7,867 nt of DNA from Bifidobacterium breve (lineage in GTDB: Bacteria > Actinomycetota > Thermoleophilia > Miltoncostaeales > Miltoncostaeaceae), in contig CAMCOB010000062.1 of assembly GCA_945876305.1 (NCBI GenBank), forward strand, positions 1 to 7,867, in the 5' to 3' direction. The position numbers were made by a program, and so were the translations under genes. The notes beneath the pieces were generated by a model. That model saw only the letters and a program-made list of their open reading frames with translations, searched no databases and was not told the origin of the DNA. This document shows positions 6,681 to 7,867 of the stretch, one piece after another. The stretch's first letter is position 1. Each line of letters starts with the position of its first letter.

Positions 6681-7105
6681 CAGCTGCGGGCGGCCTTGCC
6701 GCCGGCCGATCCCTCACGCGGATGCGTGAATGGGTCGGAAATCGCCCACAGCGCCATGTTGGCGGCAATCAGGGTGATGATGCCGGGGATGAACCAGATG
6801 CCCCCGCAGGCGAGGAAGCCAGCGCAGCCACCCAGGTAGAGCAGCGCACTCCCCAAGGCGGGGGAGCGGCGCACAACGATTGCGCCGCCGATCGTCATGA
6901 GGGCCGAGAGAAGGGCGATGGCCCCGTTGAGGGTTCCGGCCCGTGGCGCGAAGGTGTCGAAGATGCCACCGAACGAGAACGCGTCGAAGGCACGGAACAC
7001 GGCGAGGAAGCTGAGCACGGCACCGATGCCCGCCAGGATGGCGCACCAGTTACGCAGTTGCGCCTGCCGCGCGTCAATCTGTGCAGCGTGGTCGTCGGTG
7101 CTCAT
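6680..7105 (-). CDS. Small four-helix membrane protein of unknown function (DUF4064-like look)
   Basis: A 141-residue integral membrane protein that I cannot assign to a function. A polar N-terminus (1-18, rich in Asp, Gln and Arg) precedes four hydrophobic segments at about 20-38, 60-78, 83-100 and 101-121, and a polar C-terminal tail (122-141). A loop rich in Phe, Gly and Asp separates helices 1 and 2. The spacing of Gly-rich helices and the 'GGIWFIPGIITLIAANMAL' ending recall small DUF4064-type membrane proteins, but this is resemblance by eye only. I start at the ATG at 7105 because it overlaps the upstream TGA in an ATGA arrangement; a GTG two codons earlier (7111) is the alternative and would add two residues. 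Its TGA at 6682-6680 shares a base with the peptidase start. It is the middle gene of a coupled three-gene run. Confidence 0.8.
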   Translation of the reverse strand: MSTDDHAAQIDARQAQLRNWCAILAGIGAVLSFLAVFRAFDAFSFGGIFDTFAPRAGTLNGAIALLSALMTIGGAIVVRRSPALGSALLYLGGCAGFLACGGIWFIPGIITLIAANMALWAISDPFTHPREGSAGGKAARS

Positions 7106-7867
7106 GCGCACTCGAGGACGAGCTTGCCGAAGTGCAGGCTGGCCTCTTCGCGCTCATGTGCGGCGGCGGCATCGGCCAGTGGCCGAACGCTGTCGATGAC
7201 CGGGGTCCAGGTCTGCGTGTCCACGGCCGCGAGCAGTTGACCGAACTCGGCGGGGCTGCCCATAGTGGTGCCGAGAAGCGCCACCTGACCCAGGGTGACC
7301 GGGCGAACCTGCATTTCGACCTTGCCGCCTCCAGTGCCACCGAACACCACCACGCGACCACCCGGTGCGCAGGAGTCGATGCTGCCTGCCCATGTGGATC
7401 CGACGGAATCGATGACCACGTCAACGCCCCCGCCGTTGGCCTCCTTCACCGCTGCGGGCCAGTCATCTCCGGCGTCCACATAGTTGACACCCACGTCGGC
7501 ACCGAGGTCCTTCGCCCGCGCGAGTTTCTCGTCGGATGACGAGGTAACGACCACACGGCATCCGGCCGCCTTGGCCAGATTGAGCGCGAACGTGGCAACA
7601 CCACCACCGATTCCGATGATGAGCACGGTCTCGCCGGGGAGCACGCGGGCTCTGGTCATGAGCGCACGCCACGCGGTGAGGCCGGCGAGCGGAAGTGCTG
7701 CTGCCTCGTGCCACGACAGGCGGGCGGGCTTTGGGAACACGTTCTCGGCCGGGATGACGATCTGCTCGGCGTAGGTGCCCTGATCGGGTCCGCCCAGAAT
7801 GCGGAAGCCGCGCCCCGGTGCCCGCTGATCGGCGCCCCACGAGAGCGACGGCAGGATGATGACCTCG
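7102..7867 (-). CDS. MDR-superfamily zinc-free NAD(P)H-dependent oxidoreductase (quinone reductase-like), 5' end outside window
   Basis: Medium-chain dehydrogenase/reductase, probably reducing a quinone or an activated carbonyl or alkene with NAD(P)H; the substrate is unknown. The frame stays open to the right edge, so the protein is N-terminally incomplete: 254 codons are visible, encoding the end of the GroES-like catalytic domain and the whole Rossmann domain. Visible marks are GTYAEQIVIPAENVFPKP, AAALPLAGLTAWRAL (hinge into the Rossmann fold), the glycine-rich GIGGGV (about 85-90 of the visible part), TSSSDEK after the second strand, where a Ser-rich loop often contacts the NADPH phosphate, DVVIDSVG, and LGTTMGSPAEF. 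The four-Cys structural zinc lobe of alcohol dehydrogenases is replaced by a short Cys-free stretch (SLSWGADQRAPGRGFRILG). Whether catalytic zinc ligands exist cannot be seen, because that part lies outside. Databases often call such proteins 'zinc-binding dehydrogenase'. The TGA at 7104-7102 overlaps the next gene's ATG. Confidence 0.9.
   Translation of the reverse strand, partial: EVIILPSLSWGADQRAPGRGFRILGGPDQGTYAEQIVIPAENVFPKPARLSWHEAAALPLAGLTAWRALMTRARVLPGETVLIIGIGGGVATFALNLAKAAGCRVVVTSSSDEKLARAKDLGADVGVNYVDAGDDWPAAVKEANGGGVDVVIDSVGSTWAGSIDSCAPGGRVVVFGGTGGGKVEMQVRPVTLGQVALLGTTMGSPAEFGQLLAAVDTQTWTPVIDSVRPLADAAAAHEREEASLHFGKLVLECA

Noticed and set aside
5844..6839. 331-codon plus-strand frame opposite the M42 peptidase
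   Set aside because: It lies antisense to a gene with every catalytic residue intact and runs on across the next gene; it has no domain signature and is best seen as a shadow.
1..7867. tRNA, rRNA, CRISPR array, insertion sequence or phage attachment site
   Set aside because: Almost every base is covered by five well-supported coding regions, and no repeat array, transposase or RNA-gene signature was seen.

Overview
The window is a G+C-rich bacterial chromosome segment (about two-thirds G+C by eye) that is almost entirely coding. It looks like core housekeeping sequence. I see no mobile element, RNA gene, CRISPR array, long repeat or defence-type cassette, and no clearly new biological system. 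The host is probably an actinomycete in the broad sense (Actinomycetota). This rests on the G+C-biased codon use, ATGA/TGATG-coupled genes, a TTG start with a GAGG ribosome site, and above all a rhomboid protease with an N-terminal Cys/His zinc-binding module of the 'CYRHPG...SCSSCGRPVCTDCM' type, which I know mainly from Actinomycetota. The wording resembles Thermoleophilia-like lineages, but that finer placement is a guess.

Layout. Positions 4-4605 (minus) hold a complete large subunit of glutamate synthase (gltB), about 1533 residues, of a divergent subfamily. Positions 4606-4773 form the only real intergenic gap. It is a divergent promoter region with a candidate TTGACA promoter, a perfect 8-bp hairpin and a GAGGG ribosome site for gltB, plus a possible leaderless start for the rhomboid gene. 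Positions 4774-5643 (plus) encode the zinc-finger rhomboid intramembrane protease. Positions 5640-7867 (minus) hold a tightly overlapping three-gene run, read from high to low coordinates: a zinc-free MDR-type NAD(P)H oxidoreductase (5' end outside the window), a small four-helix membrane protein, and an M42-family metallo-aminopeptidase.

How the parts relate. gltB makes glutamate from glutamine and 2-oxoglutarate and is the nitrogen-assimilation gene of the window; its usual partner gltD is not present here. The three genes at the right overlap by 1-4 bases, so they are probably co-transcribed and translationally coupled, although their functions do not form an obvious pathway. The rhomboid gene is convergent with this run and the two stop codons overlap. 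A perfect 9-bp hairpin lies just beyond the rhomboid stop, inside the peptidase coding region, and may be the rhomboid terminator. The points most worth checking are the regulatory architecture of the 168-base divergent gap, the extra cysteine in the Fe-S motif of gltB, and the overlapping convergent 3' ends.
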